NCBI GenBank assembly: GCA_036250195.1
Contig: JAVHZZ010000004.1
Coordinates: 317,439,706-317,503,705 of the forward strand
Reading direction: 5' to 3'
DNA: 64,000 nt
Origin: Mixophyes australis
Lineage: Eukaryota > Chordata > Amphibia > Anura > Limnodynastidae
The stretch's first letter is position 1; each line of letters opens with the position of its first letter. The notes under the pieces were generated by a model. The model saw nothing but the letters and a program-made list of their open reading frames with translations, made no database searches and was not told the DNA's origin. This document shows, piece by piece, positions 49,635 through 62,941 of this stretch. The translations under genes were made by a program, and so were the position numbers.

Positions 49635-51535
49635 ACAGTTCCCAGATAAACCAAACAGAAAGCACTTAACAATTTGGAAATTGAAAAGTCAGAGATTTCA
49701 AAGACTCAAAAAATGTAATAGTCTTACATGTATCCTATTTCAAATAGGGTAATTGCTTACCTACAGTCAAGAAGTGGAGCTGTTCTAACAGGTTGATCTT
49801 CAGTTTGAGTTCCAAGTTAAACTAAAATTCCCATGCACTTGTAATCCTTTTATAAGCCTAAACAATACAGTCACCAGCCAATCTGAAGTGAGATGACCTT
49901 TTCTTTGTCTTTCCCCAATAGAGGGGTGGGGCAATCTGGCTTTAAGACAAATGGAGGTGCCTATTTCATTTACATATGCATACAAGACACTCTCTGCATA
50001 ACAATAGGCATGGCTTGGATGAAACTTTCAATCAGATGATTCCAGAGATTCCAAGGAACTTGCTTCCTGTAGATAATTGACATCTTATATACTAAAGATC
50101 CTAATGAATTGTAATATTTTTCAATGTTATCATAAAACATTAAACATGTGTTGGAAATCTTAAGTTGTAACTAATGTGTAAAGCAATATGGAGAAATACC
50201 ATATAAAGCATTGGTATATGCTAAATGGTGTCCAAATCCTATTGTATATAAGCATTCTAGAACCAGCAAGTGTTCTAGAAGACATCATAACAATGTCCCT
50301 AAATCTGAACATTCCAAATATATCTGTCTAGCAACTATACATTTTGTGGTGCTTTGTTGCAGTAAATAATACTGGCAAATATATGTATGAACAGATTAAA
50401 ACATTAATCCTTTAAAAATGCTATGGATAGAAAGTGTTGTGCCATTAAACAAATATAGTGATGCACCATTTCTAGAGCAGGATGTTTAACATGCCCAAAA
50501 TAACAACTGAATGCAAACAAGCTAAGTATAAGAACTAGATTTTCAAGCTCAAAAATGGTCAAGGGAAGCACTAACGTTAGATTTCTATGTAAATCTAGAA
50601 AACCTAAAAGGCAATACAACCCAAAATAAATATATCCGACTGGAAGATGTTGCCCAATGCCTACAATGCCCAAAACAGGAAGCACTTTCTCACCAGAAAT
50701 GGAACAAAAGAGAGAGCTTTGCTTTGGGTGATTTAAGCTTGGAATGAATTTAGATGGATTGTGCTTTGTGGATCGTGCATGCTTTGTGGATCCATCCTGG
50801 AAAGCCTTCTTTTTTTGGCAGTTGCCTTGAGAGATAACTTGTTAATTCCAATGTTGTCGAAGTTAAGTTGCCTATCAGATTTACAGTTTGAAGATAAACA
50901 CCTAATTTTTCATGTTTTAAGCCACATTTACAAAAGCATAAAATTGTTGTTCCTTACATTTTGACACCATACAGACAGGATGAATTTGCATATACAATGC
51001 CCTAAACAACACAGCACTGTCCTATAAAAGATACACAGGAAAGTGCTTAGTTTAGAGTGTTGAATACATTGTTATTTGCCTGAATTATAGAAAATAAAGG
51101 AAATTGACAACATTTCAAGATTTCCTGCTGCGTTTCCCATCATTCAAATTAGGAAGCATTTCATATAGTTCAGCTCTAATAAAATATATTGATAACAATT
51201 TGCAAATTGAAAAGTCAGAGATTTCAAAGACGAAAATAAAATGAAATAGTCTCACATGTATCCGATTTCAAAATAAATATATCAGACTGGAAGATGTTGC
51301 CCAATGCATACAATGCCCAAAACAGGAAGCACTTTCTCACCAGAAATGGAACAAAAGAGAGAGCTTTGTTTTGGGTGATTTAAGCTTGGAATGAATGTAG
51401 ATGTAAATCTGAATATTCAGGAACAATAAATGAATACAAGTGAGAAAAGCCAAACACATTCATGTCTCTGTAAATATGTTTGCTACACTTACTTTATTAG
51501 CTCTATTAATTTGAAACCATTGTGGATAAAAATTT
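49635..51535. repeat. Repeat unit 27 (haplotype II)
   Basis: A lone haplotype II unit between haplotype I units. C at u1224. Private changes near 50722 (T to C), 51149 (C to T), 51189 (C to T) and 51307 (C to A). Confidence 0.96.
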
Positions 51536-53436
51536 ACAGTTCCCAGATAAACCAAACAGAAAGCACTTAACAATTTGGAAATTGAAAAGTCAGAGATTTC
51601 AAAGACTCAAAAAAGGTAATAGTCTTACATGTATCCTATTTCAAATAGGGTAATTGCTTACCTACAGTCAAGAAGTGGAGCTGTTCTAACAGGTTGATCT
51701 TCAGTTTGAGTTCCAAGTTAAACTAAAATTCCCATGCACTTGTAATCCTTTTATAAGCCTAAACAATACAGTCACCAGCCAAACTGAAGTGAGATGACCT
51801 TTTCTTTGTCTTTCCCCAATAGAGGGGTGGGGCAATCTGGCTTTAAGACAAATGGAGGTGCCTATTTCATTTACATATGCATACAAGACACTCTCTGCAT
51901 AACAATAGGCATGGCTTGGATGAAACTTTCAATCAGATGATTCCAGAGATTCCAAGGAACTTGCTTCCTGTAGATAATTGACATCTTATATACTAAAGAT
52001 CCTAATGAATTGTAATATTTTTCAACGTTATCATAAAACATTAAACATGCGTTGGAAATCTTAAGTTGTAACTAATGTGTAAAGCAATATGGAGAAATAC
52101 CATATAAAGCATTGGTATATGCTAAATGGTGTCCAAATCCTATTGTATATAAGCATTCTAGAACCAGCAAGTGTTCTAGAAGACATCATAACAATGTCCC
52201 TAAATCTGAACATTCCAAATATATCTGTCTAGCAACTATACATTTTGTGGTGCTTTGTTGCAGTAAATAATACTGGCAAATATATGTATGAACAGATTAA
52301 AACATTAATCCTTTAAAAATGCTATGGATAGAAAGTGTTGTGCCATTAAACAAATATAGTGATGCACCATTTCTAGAGCAGGATGTTTAACATGCCCAAA
52401 ATAACAACTGAATGCAAGCAAGCTAAGTATAAGAACTAGATTTTCAAGCTCAAAAATGGTCAAGGGAAGCACTGACGTTAGATTTCTATGTAAATCTAGA
52501 AAACCTAAAAGGCAATACAACCCAAAATAAATATATCCGACTGGAAGATGTTGCCCAATGCCTACAATGCCCAAAACAGGAAGCACTTTCTCACCAGAAA
52601 TGGAACAAAAGAGAGAGCTTTGTTTTGGGTGATTTAAGCTTGGAATGAATTTAGATGGATTGTGCTTTGTGGATCGTGCATGCTTTGTGGATCCATCCTG
52701 GAAAGCCTTCTTTTTTTGGCAGTTGCCTTGAGAGATAACTTGTTAATTCCAATGTTGTCGAAGTTAAGTTGCCTATCAGATTTACAGTTTGAAGATAAAC
52801 ACCTAATTTTTCATGTTTTAAGCCACATTTACAAAAGCATAAAATTGTTGTTCCTTACATTTTGACACCATACAGACAGGATGAATTTGCATATACAATG
52901 CCCTAAACAACACAGCACTGTCCTATAAAAGATACACAGGAAAGTGCTTAGTTTAGAGTGTTGAATACATTGTTATTTGCCTGAATTATAGAAAATAAAG
53001 GAAATTGACAACATTTCAAGATTTCCTGCTGCGTTTCCCATCATTCAAACTAGGAAGCATTTCATATAGTTCAGCTCTAATAAAATATACTGATAACAAT
53101 TTGCAAATTGAAAAGTCAGAGATTTCAAAGACGAAAATAAAATGAAATAGTCTCACATGTATCCGATTTCAAAATAAATATATCAGACTGGAAGATGTTG
53201 CCCAATGCCTACAATGCATAAAACAGGAAGCACTTTCTCACCAGAAATGGAACAAAAGAGAGAGCTTTGTTTTGGGTGATTTAAGCTTGGAATGAATGTA
53301 GATGTAAATCTGAATATTCAGGAACAATAAATGAATACAAGTGAGAAAAGCCAAACACATTCATGTCTCTGTAAATATGTTTGCTACACTTACTTTATTA
53401 GCTCTATTAATTTGAAACCATTGTGGATAAAAATTT
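51536..53436. repeat. Repeat unit 28 (haplotype I)
   Basis: C at u491 (52026) is shared with units 30 and 32. Private changes are G at 51615, A near 51782, C near 52050 (creating a CpG) and AT for CC near 53218. C at u1224. Confidence 0.96.
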
Positions 53437-55337
53437 ACAGTTCCCAGATAAACCAAACAGAAAGCACTTAACAATTTGGAAATTGAAAAGTCAGAGATTT
53501 CAAAGACTCAAAAAATGTAATAGTCTTACATGTATCCTATTTCAAATAGGGTAATTGCTTACCTACAGTCAAGAAGTGGAGCTGTTCTAACAGGTTGATC
53601 TTCAGTTTGAGTTCCAAGTTAAACTAAAATTCCCATGCACTTGTAATCCTTTTATAAGACTAAACAATACAGTCACCAGCCAATCTGAAGTGAGATGACC
53701 TTTTCTTTGTCTTTCCCCAATAGAGGGGTGGGGCAATCTGGCTTTAAGACAAATGGAGGTGCCTATTTCATTTACATATGCATACAAGACACTCTCTGCA
53801 TAACAATAGGCATGGCTTGGATGAAACTTTCAATCAGATGATTCCAGAGATTCCAAGGAACTTGCTTCCTGTAGATAATTGACATCTTATATACTAAAGA
53901 TCCTAATGAATTGTAATATTTTTCAATGTTATCATAAAACATTAAACATGTGTTGGAAATCTTAAGTTGTAACTAATGTGTAAAGCAATATGGAGAAATA
54001 CCATATAAAGCATTGGTATATGCTAAATGGTGTCCAAATCCTATTGTATATAAGCATTCTAGAACCAGCAAGTGTTCTAGAAGACATCATAACAATGTCC
54101 CTAAATCTGAACATTCCAAATATATCTGTCTAGCAACTATACATTTTGTGGTGCTTTGTTGCAGTAAATAATACTGGCAAATATATGTATGAACAGATTA
54201 AAACATTAATCCTTTAAAAATGCTATGGATAGAAAGTGTTGTGCCATTAAACAAATATAGTGATGCACCATTTCTAGAGCAGGATGTTTAACATGCCCAA
54301 AATAACAACTGAATGCAAGCAAGCTAAGTATAAGAACTAGATTTTCAAGCTCAAAAATGGTCAAGGGAAGCACTGACGTTAGATTTCTATGTAAATCTAG
54401 AAAACCTAAAAGGCAATACAACCCAAAATAAATATATCCGACTGGAAGATGTTGCCCAATGCCTACAATGCCCAAAACAGGAAGCACTTTCTCACCAGAA
54501 ATGGAACAAAAGAGAGAGCTTTGTTTTGGGTGATTTAAGCTTGGAATGAATTTAGATGGATTGTGCTTTGTGGATCGTGCATGCTTTGTGGATCCATCCT
54601 GGAAAGCCTTCTTTTTTTGGCAGTTGCCTTGAGAGATAACTTGTTAATTCCAATGTTGTCGAAGTTAAGTTGCCTATCAGATTTACAGTTTGAAGATAAA
54701 CACCTAATTTTTCATGTTTTAAGCCACATTTATAAAAGCATAAAATTGTTGTTCCTTACATTTTGACACCATACAGACAGGATGAATTTGCATATACAAT
54801 GCCCTAAACAACACAGCACTGTCCTATAAAAGATACACAGGAAAGTGCTTAGTTTAGAGTGTTGAATACATTGTTATTTGCCTGAATTATAGAAAATAAA
54901 GGAAATTGACAACATTTCAAGATTTCCTGCTGCGTTTCCCATCATTCAAACTAGGAAGCATTTCATATAGTTCAGCTCTAATAAAATATACTGATAACAA
55001 TTTGCAAATTGAAAAGTAAGAGATTTCAAAGACGAAAATAAAATGAAATAGTCTCACATGTATCCGATTTCAAAATAAATATATCAGACTGGAAGATGTT
55101 GCCCAATGCCTACAATGCCCAAAACAGGAAGCACTTTCTCACCAGAAATGGAACAAAAGAGAGAGCTTTGTTTTGGGTGATTTAAGCTTGGAATGAATGT
55201 AGATGTAAATCTGAATATTCAGGAACAATAAATGAATACAAGTGAGAAAAGCCAAACACATTCATGTCTCTGTAAATATGTTTGCTACACTTACTTTATT
55301 AGCTCTATTAATTTGAAACCATTGTGGATAAAAATTT
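53437..55337. repeat. Repeat unit 29 (haplotype I)
   Basis: T at u491. T at u1297 (54733) is shared with unit 30. Private changes near 53659 (C to A) and 55018 (C to A). C at u1224. Confidence 0.96.
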
Positions 55338-57238
55338 ACAGTTCCCAGATAAACCAAACAGAAAGCACTTAACAATTTGGAAATTGAAAAGTCAGAGATT
55401 TCAAAGACTCAAAAAATGTATTAGTCTTACATGTATCCTATTTCAAATAGGGTAATTGCTTACCTACAGTCAAGAAGTGGAGCTGTTCTAACAGGTTGAT
55501 CTTCAGTTTGAGTTCCAAGTTAAACTAAAATTCCCATGCACTTGTAATCCTTTTATAAGCCTAAACAATACAGTCACCAGCCAATCTGAAGTGAGATGAC
55601 CTTTTCTTTGTCTTTCCCCAATAGAGGGGTGGGGCAATCTGGCTTTAAGACAAATGGAGGTGCCTATTTCATTTACATATGCATACAAGACACTCTCTGC
55701 ATAACAATAGGCATGGCTTGGATGAAACTTTCAATCAGATGATTCCAGAGATTCCAAGGAACTTGCTTCCTGTAGATAATTGACATCTTATATACTAAAG
55801 ATCCTAATGAATTGTAATATTTTTCAACGTTATCATAAAACATTAAACATGTGTTGGAAATCTTAAGTTGTAACTAATGTGTAAAGCAATATGGAGAAAT
55901 ACCATATAAAGCATTGGTATATGCTAAATGGTGTCCAAATCCTATTGTATATAAGCATTCTAGAACCAGCAAGTGTTCTAGAAGACATCATAACAATGTC
56001 CCTAAATCTGAACATTCCAAATATATCTGTCTAGCAACTATACATTTTGTGGTGCTTTGTTGCAGTAAATAATACTGGCAAATATATGTATGAACAGATT
56101 AAAACATTAATCCTTTAAAAATGCTATGGATAGAAAGTGTTGTGCCATTAAACAAATATAGTGATGCACCATTTCTAGAGCAGGATGTTTAACATGCCCA
56201 AAATAACAACTGAATGCAAGCAAGCTAAGTATAAGAACTAGATTTTCAAGCTCAAAAATGGTCAAGGGAAGCACTGACGTTAGATTTCTATGTAAATCTA
56301 GAAAACCTAAAAGGCAATACAACCCAAAATAAATATATCCGACTGGAAGATGTTGCCCAATGCCTACAATGCCCAAAACAGGAAGCACTTTCTCACCAGA
56401 AATGGAACAAAAGAGAGAGCTTTGTTTTGGGTGATTTAAGCTTGGAATGAATTTAGATGGATTGTGCTTTGTGGATCGTGCATGCTTTGTGGATCCATCC
56501 TGGAAAGCCTTCTTTTTTTGGCAGTTGCCTTGAGAGATAACTTGTTAATTCCAATGTTGTCGAAGTTAAGTTGCCTATCAGATTTACAGTTTGAAGATAA
56601 ACACCTAATTTTTCATGTTTTAAGCCACATTTATAAAAGCATAAAATTGTTGTTCCTTACATTTTGACACCATACAGACAGGATGAATTTGCATATACAA
56701 TGCCCTAAACAACACAGCACTGTCCTATAAAAGATACACAGGAAAGTGCTTAGTTTAGAGTGTTGAATACATTGTTATTTGCCTGAATTATAGAAAATAA
56801 AGGAAATTGACAACATTTCAAGATTTCCTGCTGCGTTTCCCATCATTCAAACTAGGAAGCATTTCATATAGTTCAGCTCTAATAAAATATACTGATAACA
56901 ATTTGCAAATTGAAAAGTCAGAGATTTCAAAGACAAAAATAAAATGAAATAGTCTCACATGTATCCGATTTCAAAATAAATATATCAGACTGGAAGATGT
57001 TGCCCAATGCCTACAATGCCCAAAACAGGAAGCACTTTCTCACCAGAAATGGAACAAAAGAGAGAGCTTTGTTTTGGGTGATTTAAGCTTGGAATGAATG
57101 TAGATGTAAATCTGAATATTCAGGAACAATAAATGAATACAAGTGAGAAAAGCCAAACACATTCATGTCTCTGTAAATATGTTTGCTACACTTACTTTAT
57201 TAGCTGTATTAATTTGAAACCATTGTGGATAAAAGTTT
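55338..57238. repeat. Repeat unit 30 (haplotype I)
   Basis: T at u84 (55421) is shared with units 32 and 34. C at u491 (55828) is shared with units 28 and 32. T at u1297 is shared with unit 29. Private changes near 56934 (CpG to CpA), 57206 and 57235. Confidence 0.96.
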
Positions 57239-59139
57239 ACAGTTCCCAGATAAACCAAACAGAAAGCACTTAACAATTTGGAAATTGAAAAGTCAGAGAT
57301 TTCAAAGACTCAAAAAATGTAATAGTCTTACATGTATCCTATTTCAAATAGGGTAATTGCTTACCTACAGTCAAGAAGTGGAGCTGTTCTAACAGGTTGA
57401 TCTTCAGTTTGAGTTCCAAGTTAAACTAAAATTCCCATGCACTTGTAATCCTTTTATAAGCCTAAACAATACAGTCACCAGCCAATCTGAAGTGAGATGA
57501 CCTTTTCTTTGTCTTTCCCCAATAGAGGGGTGGGGCAATCTGGCTTTAAGACAAATGGAGGTGCCTATTTCATTTACATATGCATACAAGACACTCTCTG
57601 CATAACAATAGGCATGGCTTGGATGAAACTTTCAATCAGATGATTCCAGAGATTCCAAGGAACTTGCTTCCTGTAGATAATTGACATCTTATATACTAAA
57701 GATCCTAATGAATTGTAATATTTTTCAATGTTATCATAAAACATTAAACATGTGTTGGAAATCTTAAGTTGTAACTAATGTGTAAAGCAATATGGAGAAA
57801 TACCATATAAAGCATTGGTATATGCTAAATGGTGTCCAAATCCTATTGTATATAAGCATTCTAGAACCAGCAAGTGTTCTAGAAGACATCATAACAATGT
57901 CCCTAAATCTGAACATTCCAAATATATCTGTCTAGCAACTATACATTTTGTGGTGCTTTGTTGCAGTAAATAATACTGGCAAATATATGTATGAACAGAT
58001 TAAAACATTAATCCTTTAAAAATGCTATGGATAGAAAGTGTTGTGCCATTAAACAAATATAGTGATGCACCATTTCTAGAGCAGGATGTTTAACATGCCC
58101 AAAATAACAACTGAATGCAAGCAAGCTAAGTATAAGAACTAGATTTTCAAGCTCAAAAATGGTCAAGGGAAGCACTGACGTTAGATTTCTATGTAAATCT
58201 AGAAAACCTAAAAGGCAATACAACCCAAAATAAATATATCCGACTGGAAGATGTTGCCCAATGCCTACAATGCCCAAAACAGGAAGCACTTTCTCACCAG
58301 AAATGGAACAAAAGAGAGAGCTTTGTTTTGGGTGATTTAAGCTTGGAATGAATTTAGATGGATTGTGCTTTGTGGATCGTGCATGCTTTGTGGATCCATC
58401 CTGGAAAGCCTTCTTTTTTTGGCAGTTGCCTTGAGAGATAACTTGTTAATTCCAATGTTGTCGAAGTTAAGTTGCCTATCAGATTTACAGTTTGAAGATA
58501 AACACCTAATTTTTCATGTTTTAAGCCACATTTACAAAAGCATAAAATTGTTGTTCCTTACATTTTGACACCATACAGACAGGATGAATTTGCATATACA
58601 ATGCCCTAAACAACACAGCACTGTCCTATAAAAGATACACAGGAAAGTGCTTAGTTTAGAGTGTTGAATACATTGTTATTTGCCTGAATTATAGAAAATA
58701 AAGGAAATTGACAACATTTCAAGATTTCCTGCTGCGTTTCCCATCATTCAAACTAGGAAGCATTTCATATAGTTCAGCTCTAATAAAATATACTGATAAC
58801 AATTTGCAAATTGAAAAGTCAGAGATTTCAAAGACGAAAATAAAATGAAATAGTCTCACATGTATCCGATTTCAAAATAAATATATCAGACTGGAAGATG
58901 TTGCCCAATGCCTACAATGCCCAAAACAGGAAGCACTTTCTCACCAGAAATGGAACAAAAGAGAGAGCTTTGTTTTGGGTGATTTAAGCTTGGAATGAAT
59001 GTAGATGTAAATCTGAATATTCAGGAACAATAAATGAATACAAGTGAGAAAAGCCAAACACATTCATGTCTCTGTAAATATGTTTGCTACACTTACTTTA
59101 TTAGCTCTATTAATTTGAAACCATTGTGGATAAAAATTT
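57239..59139. repeat. Repeat unit 31 (haplotype I)
   Basis: Lacks the u84 and u491 variants that flank it in units 30 and 32. C at u1224. I noted no private change. Confidence 0.96.
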
Positions 59140-61040
59140 ACAGTTCCCAGATAAACCAAACAGAAAGCACTTAACAATTTGGAAATTGAAAAGTCAGAGA
59201 TTTCAAAGACTCAAAAAATGTATTAGTCTTACATGTATCCTATTTCAAATAGGGTAATTGCTTACCTACAGTCAAGAAGTGGAGCTGTTCTAACAGGTTG
59301 ATCTTCAGTTTGAGTTCCAAGTTAAACTAAAATTCCCATGCACTTGTAATCCTTTTATAAGCCTAAACAATACAGTCACCAGCCAATCTGAAGTGAGATG
59401 ACCTTTTCTTTGTCTTTCCCCAATAGAGGGGTGGGGCAATCTGGCTTTAAGACAAATGGAGGTGCCTATTTCATTTACATATGCATACAAGACACTCTCT
59501 GCATAACAATAGGCATGGCTTGGATGAAACTTTCAATCAGATGATTCCAGAGATTCCAAGGAACTTGCTTCCTGTAGATAATTGACATCTTATATACTAA
59601 AGATCCTAATGAATTGTAATATTTTTCAACGTTATCATAAAACATTAAACATGTGTTGGAAATCTTAAGTTGTAACTAATGTGTAAAGCAATATGGAGAA
59701 ATACCATATAAAGCATTGGTATATGCTAAATGGTGTCCAAATCCTATTGTATATAAGCATTCTAGAACCAGCAAGTGTTCTAGAAGACATCATAACAATG
59801 TCCCTAAATCTGAACATTCCAAATATATCTGTCTAGCAACTATACATTTTGTGGTGCTTTGTTGCAGTAAATAATACTGGCAAATATATGTATGAACAGA
59901 TTAAAACATTAATCCTTTAAAAATGCTATGGATAGAAAGTGTTGTGCCATTAAACAAATATAGTGATGCACCATTTCTAGAGCAGGATGTTTAACATGCC
60001 CAAAATAACAACTGAATGAAAGCAAGCTAAGTATAAGAATTAGATTTTCAAGCTCAAAAATGGTCAAGGGAAGCACTGACGTTAGATTTCTATGTAAATC
60101 TAGAAAACCTAAAAGGCAATACAACCCAAAATAAATATATCCGACTGGAAGATGTTGCCCAATGCCTACAATGCCCAAAACAGGAAGCACTTTCTCACCA
60201 GAAATGGAACAAAAGAGAGAGCTTTGTTTTGGGTGATTTAAGCTTGGAATGAATTTAGATGGATTGTGCTTTGTGGATCGTGCATGCTTTGTGGATCCAT
60301 CCTGGAAAGCCTTCTTTTTTTGGCAGTTGCCTTGAGAGATAACTTGTTAATTCCAATGTTGTTGAAGTTAAGTTGCCTATCAGATTTACAGTTTGAAGAT
60401 AAACACCTAATTTTTCATGTTTTAAGCCACATTTACAAAAGCATAAAATTGTTGTTCCTTACATTTTGACACCATACAGACAGGATGAATTTGCATATAC
60501 AATGCCCTAAACAACACAGCACTGTCCTATAAAAGATACACAGGAAAGTGCTTAGTTTAGAGTGTTGAATACATTGTTATTTGCCTGAATTATAGAAAAT
60601 AAAGGAAATTGACAACATTTCAAGATTTCCTGCTGCGTTTCCCATCATTCAAACTAGGAAGCATTTCATATAGTTCAGCTCTAATAAAATATACTGATAA
60701 CAATTTGCAAATTGAAAAGTCAGAGATTTCAAAGACGAAAATAAAATGAAATAGTCTCACATGTATCCGATTTCAAAATAAATATATCAGACTGGAAGAT
60801 GTTGCCCAATGCCTACAATGCCCAAAACAGGAAGCACTTTCTCACCAGAAATGGAACAAAAGAGAGAGCTTTGTTTTGGGTGATTTAAGCTTGGAATGAA
60901 TGTAGATGTAAATCTGAATATTCAGGAACAATAAATGAATACAAGTGAGAAAAGCCAAACACATTCATGTCTCTGTAAATATGTTTGCTACACTTACTTT
61001 ATTAGCTCTATTAATTTGAAACCATTGTGGATAAAAATTT
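59140..61040. repeat. Repeat unit 32 (haplotype I)
   Basis: T at u84 (59223) and C at u491 (59630), as in unit 30. T at u1224. Private changes near 60019 (C to A) and 60040 (C to T). Confidence 0.96.
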
Positions 61041-62941
61041 ACAGTTCCCAGATAAACCAAACAGAAAGCACTTAACAATTTGGAAATTGAAAAGTCAGAG
61101 ATTTCAAAGACTCAAAAAATGTAATAGTCTTACATGTATCCTATTTCAAATAGGGTTATTGCTTACCTACAGTCAAGAAGTGGAGCTGTTCTAACAGGTT
61201 GATCTTCAGTTTGAGTTCCAAGTTAAACTAAAATTCCCATGCACTTGTAATCCTTTTATAAGCCTAAACAATACAGTCACCAGCCAATCTGAAGTGAGAT
61301 GACCTTTTCTTTGTCTTTCCCCAATAGAGGGGTGGGGCAATCTGGCTTTAAGACAAATGGAGGTGCCTATTTCATTTACATATGCATACAAGACACTCTC
61401 TGCATAACAATAGGCATGGCTTGGATGAAACTTTCAATCAGATGATTCCAGAGATTCCAAGGAACTTGCTTCCTGTAGATAATTGACATCTTATATACTA
61501 AAGATCCTAATGAATTGTAATATTTTTCAATGTTATCATAAAACATTAAACATGTGTTGGAAATCTTAAGTTGTAACTAATGTGTAAAGCAATATGGAGA
61601 AATACCATATAAAGCATTGGTATATGCTAAATGGTGTCCAAATCCTATTGTATATAAGCATTCTAGAACCAGCAAGTGTTCTAGAAGACATCATAACAAT
61701 GTCCCTAAATCTGAACATTCCAAATATATCTGTCTAGCAACTATACATTTTGTGGTGCTTTGTTGCAGTAAATAATACTGGCAAATATATGTATGAACAG
61801 ATTAAAACATTAATCCTTTAAAAATGCTATGGATAGAAAGTGTTGTGCCATTAAACAAATATAGTGATGCACCATTTCTAGAGCAGGATGTTTAACATGC
61901 CCAAAATAACAACTGAATGCAAGCAAGCTAAGTATAAGAACTAGATTTTCAAGCTCAAAAATGGTCAAGGGAAGCACTGACGTTAGATTTCTATGTAAAT
62001 CTAGAAAACCTAAAAGGCAATACAACCCAAAATAAATATATCCGACTGGAAGATGTTGCCCAATGCCTACAATGCCCAAAACAGGAAGCACTTTCTCACC
62101 AGAAATGGAACAAAAGAGAGAGCTTTGTTTTGGGTGATTTAAGCTTGGAATGAATTTAGATGGATTGTGCTTTGTGGATCGTGCATGCTTTGTGGATCCA
62201 TCCTGGAAAGCCTTCTTTTTTTGGCAGTTGCCTTGAGAGATAACTTGTTAATTCCAATGTTGTCGAAGTTAAGTTGCCTATCAGATTTACAGTTTGAAGA
62301 TAAACACCTAATTTTTCATGTTTTAAGCCACATTTACAAAAGCATAAAATTGTTGTTCCTTACATTTTGACACCATACAGACAGGATGAATTTGCATATA
62401 CAATGCCCTAAACAACACAGCACTGTCCTATAAAAGATACACAGGAAAGTGCTTAGTTTAGAGTGTTGAATACATTGTTATTTGCCTGAATTATAGAAAA
62501 TAAAGGAAATTGACAACATTTCAAGATTTCCTGCTGCGTTTCCCATCATTCAAACTAGGAAGCATTTCATATAGTTCAGCTCTAATAAAATATACTGATA
62601 ACAATTTGCAAATTGAAAAGTCAGAGATTTCAAAGACGAAAATAAAATGAAATAGTCTCACATGTATCCGATTTCAAAATAAATATATCAGACTGGAAGA
62701 TGTTGCCCAATGCCTACAATGCCCAAAACAGGAAGCACTTTCTCACCAGAAATGGAACAAAAGAGAGAGCTTTGTTTTGGGTGATTTAAGCTTGGAATGA
62801 ATGTAGATGTAAATCTGAATATTCAGGAACAATAAATGAATACAAGTGAGAAAAGCCAAACACATTCATGTCTCTGTAAATATGTTTGCTACACTTACTT
62901 TATTAGCTCTATTAATTTGAAACCATTGTGGATAAAAATTT
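61041..62941. repeat. Repeat unit 33 (haplotype I)
   Basis: A at u84 and T at u491. T at u117 (61157) is shared only with unit 24, nine units away. C at u1224. Confidence 0.96.
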
